DNA of 64,000 bases from Microseira wollei NIES-4236 (GCF_020521235.1 NZ_BLAY01000035.1:1-64000); one strand, 5' to 3'. Positions 8,930 to 19,092 are shown, counted from the stretch's first letter. Notes: generated by a model from the letters alone, not told the origin. Numbers and translations: made by a program.

Positions 8930-11476
8930 TCAACTCCGCGTCATAGACAAATAAACCACTGAGCGCGGAAACTGACTTTTTAATGCTGGTATAACCGGGC
9001 AAGGTGCTTGGTCTTGTAAATTATCTGGTTTACTCCAAGTAAATGGTGCTTTTTGCGCCGCAGACATCCATAACAAACGCTTCGCCCTTGTCATAGCAAC
9101 GTAAAGCAGGCGAAATTCTTCTGCTGTTTTCAAATAACCCGCTTGTTCCCAAGCTTGAGCAACTTCTGGCAAAGGATATTGCCCGTGCAAACTGGCACGA
9201 ATTTGCGCCCGCGCTACTTCTGCTAAGGTAAAATCTCCTAAAAATTGCGTGGGTGTCGGTACTCTTAAATTACCCGGAATCATCGCCGCATGTAAAAACG
9301 GAATGAAGACATAATCCCAGTCCAATCCTTTAGCTTTGTGCATGGTAATAATTGTCAATCTACCCGATTGGGTATATTGACTTTCATTTCCATCTGCATC
9401 TACGGGTTCAAACTTTTCTGAACTGACAATTTCGCTCAAAGCATTAATCGTGGCAGACATGGAACGATTATCGCTAGTGGCTCGCGAAATTCGGTCGGCT
9501 AATTTATCAGCGGTGGCGAGTTCGGTTTGGTCGTAATTTAAGGATAAAGCGACAAAAGAAATTAACTGATATTGAGGTAATTCCATTCTGGCGCGCAGCA
9601 AGCTGCAACAGAAACGACGCGCTTTTAAGACCGATTCTGTTTGGGGTGGATCTAAAGGGCCGGGATAGAGAAATTGTTCTGGTAAACTAGCAAGGGCGTT
9701 GAGGTCTTGCGGGTCAATTAATTTGCGTTTGACCAGTACTTCCAAGGCAGATTTGAGGTAATCGGGAGAGTGGGGACGGTCTAGAAATTGCAGGATGCTG
9801 AGTATTTCTGCCGGGACGTGGGAGTGGCGATCGCTTTCTGCTACTTCATATATTGCCAGTCGATTTCCATACAATTGTCGCAACTGCTGAGCCACAAATC
9901 TCCCTTGGTCATTCGTCCGCACCAACACCGCCGCCGACCGACGATTTTCCCCGGAAGCAGCATTTGCGAATAACTCTATTGCCCGTTCGCCAATTAGTTG
10001 CACCGTCTGATGAATATCGCGGGGCGTATATATTTCTAACCCTCTCCCTTCAGGTTGAGGATTGGCATCTGGTTGGGGGTCATCCGGTGCAACTGGGTGA
10101 ATAATTTGATGGCGAAACGGTTGTTCAGTTCCAGCTAATTTCGAGCGATTAACCCAATCTAAAACAAAATTAGCTGCCTCGATAATAATCCGACTGCTGC
10201 GACCAGCAACATCCATTGTCGCCAGCAGTCCTTGAGTTTGGCATTGCGAGCAAAATTGACGAAAATAAATCGGATCGGCGGGTGTAAAAGTCGAATTAAT
10301 CGCTTGATTTGGATCGCCAACTCGCACGTTGATTTTGGGTAATTGGTAATTGGTAATTGGTAATTGGTAATTGGTAATTGGTAATTGGTAATTGCTCACC
10401 TGCTCACCTGCTCACCTGCTCCCCTGCTCATCTGCTCACCTGCTCCTCTGCTCACCTGCTCCCCTGCTCATCTGCTCACCTGGGCTATCAGTTGCGAGAA
10501 TTTCTAATAGTCGAGTTTGCAACGGTGAAGAATCTTGCGCTTCGTCTTCTTCAAAGACGGCGAAAACTTGCTTTTACCACAAACGTCTGGCGCTGTCATT
10601 TTCTAAGACGCGCAAAGCTGCCAAAATCATTTCGTCGTAGTCGATAAAGTCTCGACTTTTCAACAAATTCTGATACTGTTCGTATAAACCTGCCGCGATC
10701 GCTAGTATCCCATACCCATCCCTTCCTTGTTCGCTCAACCTCCATAAATCCTCCGGTAAATAACCCGAACTTTTGGCTTCGTGTATCACTGTTTGAGCCA
10801 GATTCGGCAATACTTCAGTCCGCAATACCGACTGACGGCGCAATCTTTCCGTTTCTTCCCCATCAAATTGTTGCCCTTCGAGTAAAATTTGATACCTTCT
10901 AGGATTGTTGGCAATCCATCTGTCTACCGCCGCCCGAATTAAACGGTGACTTTGATTCGGCGTTACGACAGTTAGATTATCCAAATTTATACCCGATAAA
11001 TCTGAATGGCGGGCGGCAATATTTAAGGCTAAACCGTGTAGAGTCTGGACAATAAATCCAACTTGTGGTAATGATAAATCTTTTTGCAAGCATTCGCGAA
11101 TTTTAGCTTTAATATTGGCAGCAGCAGAACGAGTAAAAGTAACTACGATTAATTGATGGCGAGAGTGGAGTTGATTGCGAGCGATCGCGATCGCCGCCGC
11201 TACCGCCATCCCTGTAGATTTTCCCGCACCGGAAACGGCCCAAACCGCTAATGGCCCCCCTTTCCAATCTGCCATTGACTATTTTCCTAGGCGCAGGCGG
11301 TTTCGCAGTCGTTGCAAAGCTTCCTCGCGCAACGCCAAAGCAAAACCACCGTTTGTAGTAGGGACTTCAGTCCCTCGACCTACTGGGACTGCATCACTCC
11401 CTGGAGATTGTCTATACTCAGAATCTGACGCCGACGAAATTGATTGCGGATCGATATCATTAGGATCGATTGACAT
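8930..11476 (-). pseudogene. UvrD/PcrA-like superfamily 1 DNA helicase, broken by two stops and a frameshift
   Basis: Read from 11476 down, the three pieces make one helicase of about 780 residues: an N-terminal leader ending LREEALQRLRNRLRLGK, Walker A SGAGKST with VVTFTRSAAANIKAKI, then DEAQDSSPLQTR (motif II), VGDPNQAINSTF (motif III), TMHKAKGLDWDYVF and LLYVAMTRAKRLLW (motifs V-VI). In-frame TAG at 11279-11281 and TAA at 10574-10576 interrupt it, both plausible C-to-T changes in Gln codons. Between motifs II and III, TGCTCACC and GGTAATT tandem repeats (10335-10490) introduce stops and change frame. A GTTTGTAGTAGGGACTTCAGTC-type repeat also sits in the N-terminal part. A full-length helicase cannot be made; a 3' fragment from an alternative GTG at 10399 lacks Walker A. 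Confidence 0.9.
10335..10490. repeat. GGTAATT heptamer and TGCTCACC octamer tandem repeats inside the helicase gene
   Basis: Seven-base units (GGTAATT) at about 10338-10393 adjoin eight-base units (TGCTCACC, TGCTCCCC, TGCTCATC variants) at about 10393-10481. Because 8 is not a multiple of 3, changes in copy number shift the reading frame. The insertion point is between helicase motifs II and III. Confidence 0.85.
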
Positions 11477-11565
11477 TTTATATTAGCCGGAGCAACAACT
11501 AGCGCAAACTTTTTCTATATAGCTACATAGGATCAAATTTACAACCTCCAAGTGGAATCAGCTTT

Positions 11566-12963
11566 ATGGAACTGCTTCACCAACCGGGAGAAATTCTTGC
11601 CCAACGGTATCAAATTATCAGCATTTTGGGGCAAGGTGGTGTGGGAACGACTTACGAGTCGGTTGACTTGCACGCAGGAAAGCACGTAGCACTCAAAGAA
11701 TTGTCGCTGCAACGGATTACTGACTGGAAAGCTTTAGAATTATTTGAACGCGAAGCGCGGGTTTTATCCCATCTCAACCATCCGGCAATTCCCCGCTATC
11801 TAGATTACTTTCAGGTAGATACGCCCTCCCACCAAGGTTTTTATCTGGTGCAAGAATTGGCTAGTGGGCGATCGCTTTATTCTCTCGTCCAAGATGGTTG
11901 GCACGCCACGGAACCCCAAGTGCGCCACATCGCCGCCCAAATTTTGGATGTCCTCAACTATCTGCACTCGCTGACGCCACCCGTCATCCACCGCGATATT
12001 AAACCGCAAAATATCATCCGGCGCGACGACGGACAGATATTTTTAGTCGATTTTGGTTCCGTACAGGCCAAGTATCAAAATACTCTCAGCGGCAGGACTG
12101 TAGTGGGAACCTACGGTTATATGGCACCGGAACAATTTCGAGGACAAGCCTTTCCCGCTTCCGATTTATACGGAATGGGGGCAACGTTATTATTTTTACT
12201 CACCCATCGCTTGCCCGCCGAATTATCCCACCGGCAGCTGAAAATGGATTTGCGATCGCGTCTAGACATATCCCCAGAATTCGCTGAATGGTTGCATAAA
12301 CTCCTAGAACCCGCCGTAGAAGACCGTTTTTCCTCTGCCAAGCAAGCGATCGCAGTTTTGCGCGGAGATGCTGCTATTACCCCAAAACGCACTCGTCCGG
12401 CGCGCAGTCGCGTTGTTTTGAGCAAAAATAGTCAGCAACTGGTAGCAGAAATTCCGCCCCCTGGGTGGGGATACTGGGATGTGGGACAATGCGTTATGGG
12501 ATTGATTTTGCTGATAATTGGATATCAATTGATCTCTTTCATGCGCTTTACTTTTATTAGTCCGTTAATCTGGATCTTTCCCCTAGTTGGGATCATCCCC
12601 TCGATGTTTGGCATCGTAAAGCTAGTCAAAACTGCGTTCAAACTCCTGGGTAAAACAAAACTGGAGATGGAAAGAAAATCTTTCCGGTTACGCTACTCTT
12701 TACTTGGCTTCTTTTACCAAGTACAAGGGCGGACGCAAGACATCGATCGGGTAGAATTAAATCGGTTTATGCGGTTGCAAGACCAATTAGCGGCTTTATT
12801 GAGTAACGAAACTCCCCAACCTTACACGGCGTGCAATTTAATTGAAGGAATTCGCACCCACCGAATTGGTGCTTGGTTAACTGCACCCGAAAAAGAATGG
12901 TTAGGACAAGAAATCGCCAATTTCTTAAGAAAACCGTTGCATAGTCCCAGTTTGACGCGATGA
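11566..12963 (+). CDS. Membrane-anchored Hanks-type serine/threonine protein kinase
   Basis: A 465-residue kinase. The catalytic domain spans residues about 14-270: glycine loop ILGQGGVGTTYES, Lys in ALKEL, catalytic loop HRDIKPQNI, VDFGSV and the GTYGYMAPEQ activation segment. All key residues are present, so it should be active. After a basic linker (TPKRTRPARSR) two hydrophobic segments around 308-350 (GLILLIIGYQLISFM and the following PLIWIFPLVGIIPSMFG) anchor it to the membrane. A short C-terminal cytoplasmic tail follows. The ATG overlaps nothing upstream; its stop overlaps the start of the next gene as ATGA, so translation of the kinase and the GT39-like protein is probably coupled. 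Confidence 0.93.
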   Translation: MELLHQPGEILAQRYQIISILGQGGVGTTYESVDLHAGKHVALKELSLQRITDWKALELFEREARVLSHLNHPAIPRYLDYFQVDTPSHQGFYLVQELASGRSLYSLVQDGWHATEPQVRHIAAQILDVLNYLHSLTPPVIHRDIKPQNIIRRDDGQIFLVDFGSVQAKYQNTLSGRTVVGTYGYMAPEQFRGQAFPASDLYGMGATLLFLLTHRLPAELSHRQLKMDLRSRLDISPEFAEWLHKLLEPAVEDRFSSAKQAIAVLRGDAAITPKRTRPARSRVVLSKNSQQLVAEIPPPGWGYWDVGQCVMGLILLIIGYQLISFMRFTFISPLIWIFPLVGIIPSMFGIVKLVKTAFKLLGKTKLEMERKSFRLRYSLLGFFYQVQGRTQDIDRVELNRFMRLQDQLAALLSNETPQPYTACNLIEGIRTHRIGAWLTAPEKEWLGQEIANFLRKPLHSPSLTR

Positions 12964-14729
12964 AGATTTCCTATCACTATCTGGGTTTGGCATTAGTAAT
13001 GGTAGTAGGGATAGGGTTGCGGTTTTGGCACCTCGACTTTAAACCCCTATGGTTGGATGAAGTAATTACCGCTTTAATGACTTTGGGGCGCAATTATCGC
13101 GATGTCCCATTAGAGAAATTGCTTCCCATAGAGACAGTTAGGCAAATTTTTACGCTTAATGCAGCGGCTACTTGTGCTGAAATTGCTAATAATTTGGCTA
13201 CCCAGTCAACCCATCCACCGCTATTTTTTTGCTTGATGCACGACTGGTTAAAGGCAGGTTTAACGATATTCTCTGTTTTTGGAGATCGATTTGGGTTAAA
13301 CCCGCCCTTAGAGTATGAAACCCTGGCGAAGGATTTGCGATCGCTTCCTGCTTTATTTGGAGTCTCTGCGATCGCAGCTATATATTATCTCAACCGCATC
13401 GCCTTTTCCCCAGCTGCTGGACTCACCGCCGCTGCGATCGTGGCGGTTTCTCCCTTCGGCGTCTACCTCTCCCAAGAAGCACGTCACTACACCCTACCAG
13501 TATTGCTAATAACGTTATCCCTAGTAACGCTAATCCAAATTCAACAAGACATCCAAAAGCAACAGCTGCGATTATCAGTTTGGATCGCTTGGTTAGCCAT
13601 AAACAGTATCGGTTTTTACGTCCACTACTTTTTTATCCTCGCCTATATCGCCCAAATCGTAACTTTATTCGGTCTATTCTACAAAGTAGATCATCAATTA
13701 TCGAATATCTTACCCGCCAACCTGCCTTTAATTATTACATTTTCCCTACTACCCCTAATATTTTTCATCCCTTGGCTACCATTAATGCTGGGCGATGTAG
13801 GTCGTCCAGAAACGAATTGGATACCCCAACCTAATAATATCGTCCCCTTTTTCCAAACTTTAGTAGGTTGGATATTAATGGTCATTGCATTGCCGGTAGA
13901 GAACTACCCGCTTTGGATAGCAATTCCGGCGGTAATTTTAATGATTTTATTTGGAATATGGCTGTTTTTGCAGATTTTTAAAGGATTAAAGCAACTGTGG
14001 CAAACACCGGACACCCATTCGAGTACTTGGACGCTTTTATGTTTCACCGCTTGCGTGTTGCTAGAATTCTTTGCCATAGTCTATTTAATGGGTAAAGATA
14101 TCACAGTAGTTCCTCGCTATAACTTTGTTTATTACCCAGCTATTTCCGCTTTACTAGCAGCCAGTCTAGTTATCCCAACCGATGGTAAAATGGGATCTAT
14201 AAAGAAATTTATCTCCCTACCCGCGTCGCCTTGTCCCCCGGTTTTCTCCCTGACTCCCTCTCCTACTTTTACCCGGCTTTCCTTAGTTTTATTGGTAGGC
14301 ATTATTAGCTGTATCTTTGTGGTTTATGATTTGGCCTTTCAAAAGCCTTACAACCCTCAAGAAGTTGCTAAAAATATGAACGGAGAACCTGGATTACCCT
14401 TGGCGGTTGTGATGGGATATAACGATTATCAAGATGTTGCTTTGGGTTTGAGTTTTGCCCTAGCTTTGGATAAAATTAGAGATGAGAAAATAGCGGGAAC
14501 ATACCTAGCATTTTACGAGCGATCGCCTAACTACCTATCAGTTTTGCAAAGCTTGTCCCAAATGTCACCACCTACAACTTCTCAGCTGAATTTATGGCTG
14601 GTGATTCCAGGACTCAAACCTCAAGATTATCCCCCCCAACTCCCACTCTCAGGGGGTACAAATTGTACCATCGACCCCACAAAGCACTACCGCATCGGCA
14701 TTCCTTATCAACTTTATCGCTGCCAATAA
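12960..14729 (+). CDS. Glycosyltransferase family 39 (ArnT/PMT-like) integral membrane protein
   Basis: A 589-residue polytopic protein with roughly eleven hydrophobic segments. The first loop carries LWLDEVITAL, the Asp-Glu motif in the first periplasmic loop typical of lipid-linked-sugar glycosyltransferases of the GT39/GT83 type. YLSQEARHYTLPVL is the second family motif. A large soluble loop occupies the C-terminal third. The likely role is transfer of a sugar from a polyprenyl-phosphate donor to an acceptor outside the cytoplasm; the acceptor is unknown. It overlaps the upstream kinase by four bases (ATGA), so the kinase may regulate it or a shared pathway, which is inference only. Confidence 0.85.
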   Translation: MKISYHYLGLALVMVVGIGLRFWHLDFKPLWLDEVITALMTLGRNYRDVPLEKLLPIETVRQIFTLNAAATCAEIANNLATQSTHPPLFFCLMHDWLKAGLTIFSVFGDRFGLNPPLEYETLAKDLRSLPALFGVSAIAAIYYLNRIAFSPAAGLTAAAIVAVSPFGVYLSQEARHYTLPVLLITLSLVTLIQIQQDIQKQQLRLSVWIAWLAINSIGFYVHYFFILAYIAQIVTLFGLFYKVDHQLSNILPANLPLIITFSLLPLIFFIPWLPLMLGDVGRPETNWIPQPNNIVPFFQTLVGWILMVIALPVENYPLWIAIPAVILMILFGIWLFLQIFKGLKQLWQTPDTHSSTWTLLCFTACVLLEFFAIVYLMGKDITVVPRYNFVYYPAISALLAASLVIPTDGKMGSIKKFISLPASPCPPVFSLTPSPTFTRLSLVLLVGIISCIFVVYDLAFQKPYNPQEVAKNMNGEPGLPLAVVMGYNDYQDVALGLSFALALDKIRDEKIAGTYLAFYERSPNYLSVLQSLSQMSPPTTSQLNLWLVIPGLKPQDYPPQLPLSGGTNCTIDPTKHYRIGIPYQLYRCQ

Positions 14730-14732
14730 AAT

Positions 14733-14815
14733 TGCTAATAGCTAATTGCTAATTGCTCATGGGAATATTTGACTGCTCTACCATTAGCCATTAGCTATTA
14801 GCCATTAGCTATTCA
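14733..14815. repeat. GCTAATA/TTAGCCA inverted repeat pair
   Basis: GCTAATAGCTAATTGCTAATTGCT-like units and their complement (ATTAGCCATTAGCTATTAGC) face each other around a short centre with CTCTACC. A near-identical element, with the same central GAATATTT and CTACC sequence, is at 19150-19222. It lies between convergent genes and could form a stem that acts as a bidirectional terminator. Confidence 0.8.
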
Positions 14816-15879
14816 TCAATTTGCCACAAATCTTTAGTCACTTCTTCGTCCAAAATCCGCTTTGGACGCATCACGACGATAACCTTTCCCAGGATGGGAA
14901 TATCGGTTTCTTCTTCCAACCACTGGAAAAGCAATTGCTCGGCTTGTTCGACGATAAAATAACTATTATCATCCCATTCCCGTGCGGCGCGATCGACAAC
15001 AACTAGCAATTCTTCCCCGGTGCTAGTTTGTTGGTTGGGAAGTAGAGAGCGATCAGATAAAATACCCACAGGATCTTCCGCAGCCAAAATCACCTGCCAT
15101 CCAGGTATCGCTACCCAAGCACCTGTACCAGAAAACTTGACAATTCGGAAAGATCCGCTTTCGTCAATCATCGGCACAGCTTTAAATTCCCCAGCGCCCA
15201 AAGGCAGTTTACCGGCAAGGGGGACAATGCGGGGTAATTCTTCTTCTGAATCTAGGCGGTAAACTGGTAAAATCGGTGCAGGACGCTTGGGCGTGACGGT
15301 AAAATCGGTTAGCAGTTTTTCGACTTGTTGGCGTGCCGTATCGCTGTGAGCAAATCTTAACCCACTGGCGATCAGACGCGATCGCGCTTGCAAATCCGAC
15401 TGCTGTCGCGCTAATTTCCAGTACATATACGCGAGGGCATCGCCAGGATGGTTGGAAAACCCATTCGGTAGAGTCCGCAAGCGGGAAAACTCTTTCATCG
15501 CTTTAGCGACTTCGCGGGAATCTGTAGAATCGAGTTTGTGTGCTAAAACAAACGTAGCGGCGGCGGCGCGTTCGGATTGGTTGAGAATGCGGAACTCGTA
15601 TAGTGTATCGCTACCAATGCGCTCAAAATGCGATCGCACTTCCTCCGATACCCCAGCACTCACCATACTGGTGTAAACTTGAGCAGCCACGATCACTTGA
15701 TTTTGCTGGATTGGCTCAAACCCAGTTTCTTCAAAAATCTTTTGGGAAGCATAGCCCGCCTTTTGCAGCGTAGCGCAAGCTTGTCCCCACTCAACCCAAG
15801 TACCTTCTTTGCGTCTGAGGCGCAGCAGTAAAGATTCTAACTGGTTCGGGTTGGGAGCATCGGGTGAAAAGTCGGTCAT
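14809..15879 (-). CDS. raf1: RuBisCO accumulation factor 1 (Raf1)
   Basis: A 356-residue chaperone that acts after folding to dimerise large RuBisCO subunits and pass them to small subunits in assembly of the hexadecamer. The family start (LLLRLRRKEGTWVEWGQAC) and the alpha-domain motif GFEPIQQNQVIVAAQVY (near residues 53-69) are clear. The C-terminal beta domain (LPVYRLDSEEELPRIVPLAG and WQVILAAEDPVG) is complete. The length is normal. It is transcribed divergently from the REC-GAF gene, separated by 226 bases. No RuBisCO genes lie nearby, as is usual in cyanobacteria. The identification is firm. Confidence 0.95.
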   Translation of the reverse strand: MTDFSPDAPNPNQLESLLLRLRRKEGTWVEWGQACATLQKAGYASQKIFEETGFEPIQQNQVIVAAQVYTSMVSAGVSEEVRSHFERIGSDTLYEFRILNQSERAAAATFVLAHKLDSTDSREVAKAMKEFSRLRTLPNGFSNHPGDALAYMYWKLARQQSDLQARSRLIASGLRFAHSDTARQQVEKLLTDFTVTPKRPAPILPVYRLDSEEELPRIVPLAGKLPLGAGEFKAVPMIDESGSFRIVKFSGTGAWVAIPGWQVILAAEDPVGILSDRSLLPNQQTSTGEELLVVVDRAAREWDDNSYFIVEQAEQLLFQWLEEETDIPILGKVIVVMRPKRILDEEVTKDLWQIDE

Positions 15880-16105
15880 AAAACCTCACAAACTGGCGAT
15901 CTTACCGATCTTTTCAAACTGTACCGCGATCGCGACCTAAACAACCCTCCCAGCTAACGAGTATGACAAAAACCGAGAATACCCGATATCCAACCGTAGC
16001 CATCTAAAGGTAGATTAGGTTATCATTGCGTACCTTGTACTTTAGACGTTGTTTAAGAAATCAAAAGGTTTGAACGATTTTACACAAGTCGTTCGTTAGA
16101 TTGAT

Positions 16106-17053
16106 ATGGATAATAGTATTCCTGAGCTAGAGAGCATTCGCCGTCAGCTAATGAGCGTAGAACGACGCAAAAAAGCCAAAATGCTGGTTGTAGATGATGA
16201 GCCAGATAATTTAGATCTGCTCTACCGCACCTTCCGGCGCGATTTCAACGTCCTCAAGGCAGAAAGTGGGATTCAAGCATTAGAAGTGCTTGCTGCTGAG
16301 GGCGAAGTTGCTGTAATTATCTCGGATCAGCGGATGCCGGAGATGAAAGGAACCGAGTTTCTCAGCAAAACCGTACCCAAATTCCCCGATACGGTGCGAA
16401 TTATCCTCACGGGATTCACCGATATCGAGGACTTGGTAGACGCGATCAATTCCGGACAAGTCTACAAGTACATTACCAAGCCTTGGGACCCGAACGAATT
16501 AAAGGCGGTGGTACAGCGGGCGGCGGAAACTTACGAAGTCCTCAAACAACGCACCGAAGAACTGCGTCGCGCCCAAGCGCAAACGGCTTTGCTTTCTACA
16601 ATCGTACAGGTTGCCCAATCATCGGCTCAGGTAGAAGATTGTTTAGAACCGATTGCCAAGGCATTTGGCGAAAATTTTGGCGCAGATGGCTGTATCTTGC
16701 AACTGGTGGAAGGCGAGACTTTAAGTTCTACCGCTGGTATCTACAGTGCTGACGGTGGTTTGGTAAACTGGCTGGCACAAGATCCATTGGTGAAGGATGC
16801 GATCGCCAACTCCCAAATGCAAGTTTCTCTCAACATACCATCCGATCCCGCAATATCAGCCCTCGAACACTACTCTAATTCGGGAATTCAAGCGCATCTA
16901 GTCACCCCGATTGTCTATCGAGGTAAACTATTAGCGGTTCTATCCCTGCAATGGAAAAAACCCTGCCAATTGCGCGAAGATGAAATCATGCTAATCCATC
17001 TATCTGCCCAACAGGTAGCCCTCGCCCTCACTAGCACCCGCGCCGCTGCATGA
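16106..17053 (+). CDS. Response regulator with REC and GAF domains
   Basis: A 315-residue protein. The REC domain (residues 25-145) begins KMLVVDDEP; the phosphoacceptor is Asp74 in IISDQRMPEMKG and the conserved Lys is in YKYITKPWDP. A coiled segment (KQRTEELRRAQAQ) links it to a GAF domain from about 165 to 312, which lacks the Cys-His of a bilin-binding GAF, so it is probably not a photoreceptor. No output domain (kinase, cyclase, DNA-binding) is present, so it may act by protein contact. Its stop overlaps the start of menG (ATGA), suggesting translational coupling with quinone methylation. Confidence 0.9.
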   Translation: MDNSIPELESIRRQLMSVERRKKAKMLVVDDEPDNLDLLYRTFRRDFNVLKAESGIQALEVLAAEGEVAVIISDQRMPEMKGTEFLSKTVPKFPDTVRIILTGFTDIEDLVDAINSGQVYKYITKPWDPNELKAVVQRAAETYEVLKQRTEELRRAQAQTALLSTIVQVAQSSAQVEDCLEPIAKAFGENFGADGCILQLVEGETLSSTAGIYSADGGLVNWLAQDPLVKDAIANSQMQVSLNIPSDPAISALEHYSNSGIQAHLVTPIVYRGKLLAVLSLQWKKPCQLREDEIMLIHLSAQQVALALTSTRAAA

Positions 17054-17754
17054 GTCTAGATACCCAAGCGAATTACATTCGCACCATTTTCGACCGCATC
17101 GCCCCAGTTTACGACTCGCTCAACGATTGGTTAAGCTTGGGGCAGCATCGCATTTGGAAGCACATGGCGGTAAAGTGGAGCGATGCTAAACCGGGAGATA
17201 CTTGTCTAGATCTCTGCTGCGGTAGCGGCGATCTGGCTCAAATCCTAGCACGGCGCGTCGGACTTTCAGGCCAGGTAAAGGGAGTAGATTTTTCCCCAGC
17301 ACAGTTAGCCAATGCTTCTACCCGCGTCGCCTCCTGCTACCCCCCGCTTCCCATCGACTGGGTGGAAGCAGACGCCCTCAATTTACCCTTTCCCGACAAT
17401 TATTTCGACGCCGCGACAATGGGTTACGGACTGAGGAACGTAACCGATATTCCCCGCGCCTTGCAGGAATTGCACCGCGTCCTCAAACCCAACGCCAAAG
17501 CTGCTATCCTAGACTTTCACCGCCCCAATAATTCCACCCTCCGCAGTTTTCAGCAGTGGTATCTCGACAACCTTGTTGTCCCCGCTGCCCAACAATTCGG
17601 CCTGACGGAAGAGTACGCTTACATCAGTCCCAGCTTAGATAAATTTCCCACAGGCTCAGAACAATTGCAACTAGCGAGGCTCGCCGGATTTGCCGCCGCT
17701 ACTCATTATCCGATTGCCGGTGGCATGATGGGTGTTTTGGTAATTACAAAATAG
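17050..17754 (+). CDS. menG: 2-phytyl-1,4-naphthoquinone methyltransferase MenG (UbiE family)
   Basis: S-adenosylmethionine-dependent methyltransferase for the last step of phylloquinone synthesis, the secondary acceptor of photosystem I. The 234-residue length and motifs are typical: FDRIAPVYDSLND near the N-terminus, SAM-binding LDLCCGSGDLAQ (residues 53-64), GVDFSPAQL, and GYGLRNVTD plus LHRVLKPNAKAAILDFHRP. The ATG lies within the end of the REC-GAF gene. UbiE-type enzymes of menaquinone and ubiquinone synthesis are close relatives; the phylloquinone role follows from the cyanobacterial setting. Confidence 0.93.
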   Translation: MSLDTQANYIRTIFDRIAPVYDSLNDWLSLGQHRIWKHMAVKWSDAKPGDTCLDLCCGSGDLAQILARRVGLSGQVKGVDFSPAQLANASTRVASCYPPLPIDWVEADALNLPFPDNYFDAATMGYGLRNVTDIPRALQELHRVLKPNAKAAILDFHRPNNSTLRSFQQWYLDNLVVPAAQQFGLTEEYAYISPSLDKFPTGSEQLQLARLAGFAAATHYPIAGGMMGVLVITK

Positions 17755-17756
17755 AA

Positions 17757-17850
17757 TGGAAATAGGTAATGGGTTATGGGTAATAGGTAATAGGTAATAG
17801 TTCCCCCAATTACCAATTACCCATTACCCATTACCAATTACCCGCTAGTT
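17757..17850. repeat. GGTAATA/TTACCCA inverted repeat cluster
   Basis: Plus-strand GGTAATGGG and GGTAATA units are followed, after GTTCCCCC, by complementary TTACCAATTACCCA units. The two halves can pair into a long stem. It fills nearly all of the space between menG and the DUF445 gene and reaches to within about 15 bases of the latter's start codon. Confidence 0.85.
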
Positions 17851-17862
17851 GATAATTCCAAG

Positions 17863-19092
17863 TTGAATATATCCGACCTCTGGCTTTATATAAGCCCTCC
17901 GATACTAGGGGCAATTATCGGCTATTTCACCAACGATATAGCCATCAAAATGCTATTCCGTCCTTATCGAGCAATATACATCGGTAAGCGACGGCTTCCG
18001 TTTACCCCCGGTTTAATTCCCGCGAACCAAGAACGACTCGCTTTGCGAGTTTCTGATACGATCATGGGGTCGCTCCTCACCCCAGATGAATTGCAAAAAC
18101 TGGCGCGGCGCTTGCTACACACCGAACGGGTGCAAGCAGGAATTCTCTGGTTGTTGCGGTTGGCGCTCGATCAAATTCAAGGCGATAAGGAACAAAAAAC
18201 TGCTAAAATATTAGCAGCGATATTGCGAGATTTGTTGAGCGAATCTTTGCCGCGCTTGCTTAAAGTATTGGCTCGTCGCGATGATTTTTTGGAAGCGCAA
18301 ATCAACCAAATATTTGACCAAATTTTAATCGATTTCCAACTAACGGAACAGCAATCTGGACAGCTAGCTGATTGGTTATTGCATGTAGTTTTACCGCCGG
18401 ATGTGCTGCGTTTGGCTATTATTGATTTTTTAACTGACCGCAACATTCAAGTAATTGATGAAGGGTTTCGCGAGAAAACCAGCGGTACTTATTGGGTGGT
18501 AGCAAATCTATTTGGATTGAGAAATACATTAACTCGCCTGCGGACATTTTGCTTAGATGAAAAAGAGATATCGAATCAGCGCCTAGCCGAGTTAATGCAA
18601 TCATTAGAATTGCGCGATCGCCTAAAACGCTGGTTGCACAATCTATCATTACAAAATCTACCTATTTCCACAGTCCGCCAGTTGCGGAAAACCATTAAAG
18701 AAAGCATTCGCAGCTACATTCAAAATCGCGGTAGCGACTTAATGCAAGGGTTAAGCGGTTCAATTAACTGGGAAGAAACAGCGGCTTTAGTATTAAGTCG
18801 GCTGCGTAATTCTGCGGTTATCAATTCTTCTTTAGAAGTTATGAGTCAAGAACTCGCTTTAGTTTTAGAACGCTATTTAGAGCGAGATTTAGAAAAAATA
18901 GTCGCTCAAACGATTCCCATTTTAAATATCGACCAAGTGATTATTGAGCGAGTTAAAGCCACTTCTCCCGCCGATTTAGAAGCAGCAATTGAGGGAATTG
19001 TCAAAAATGAATTGCAGGCAATTGTTAATTTAGGCGGGATTTTAGGCTTTGTTGTGGGGTTGATTCAAACTGCTTTGCTACTACTGCGGTGA
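17863..19092 (+). CDS. DUF445 family membrane protein
   Basis: A 409-residue protein with a hydrophobic N-terminal segment ([20 protein letters not shown]) and a C-terminal one ([19 protein letters not shown]), leaving a large helical soluble domain between. [15 protein letters not shown] and LPFTPGLIP are signatures of the DUF445 (YheB-like) family, whose biochemical role is unknown. The start must be TTG at 17863, because the first in-frame ATG would remove the conserved N-terminus. The repeat cluster just upstream may have replaced the original ribosome-binding region, so expression could be low. The gene follows menG at 108 bases. Confidence 0.85.
   Translation: MNISDLWLYISPPILGAIIGYFTNDIAIKMLFRPYRAIYIGKRRLPFTPGLIPANQERLALRVSDTIMGSLLTPDELQKLARRLLHTERVQAGILWLLRLALDQIQGDKEQKTAKILAAILRDLLSESLPRLLKVLARRDDFLEAQINQIFDQILIDFQLTEQQSGQLADWLLHVVLPPDVLRLAIIDFLTDRNIQVIDEGFREKTSGTYWVVANLFGLRNTLTRLRTFCLDEKEISNQRLAELMQSLELRDRLKRWLHNLSLQNLPISTVRQLRKTIKESIRSYIQNRGSDLMQGLSGSINWEETAALVLSRLRNSAVINSSLEVMSQELALVLERYLERDLEKIVAQTIPILNIDQVIIERVKATSPADLEAAIEGIVKNELQAIVNLGGILGFVVGLIQTALLLLR

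Noticed and set aside
8930-11476. Stop-codon reassignment or readthrough to explain the in-frame TAG and TAA
   Set aside because: All other genes in the window use TAA, TAG and TGA as normal terminators, and this gene also has a frameshift, so decay is simpler.
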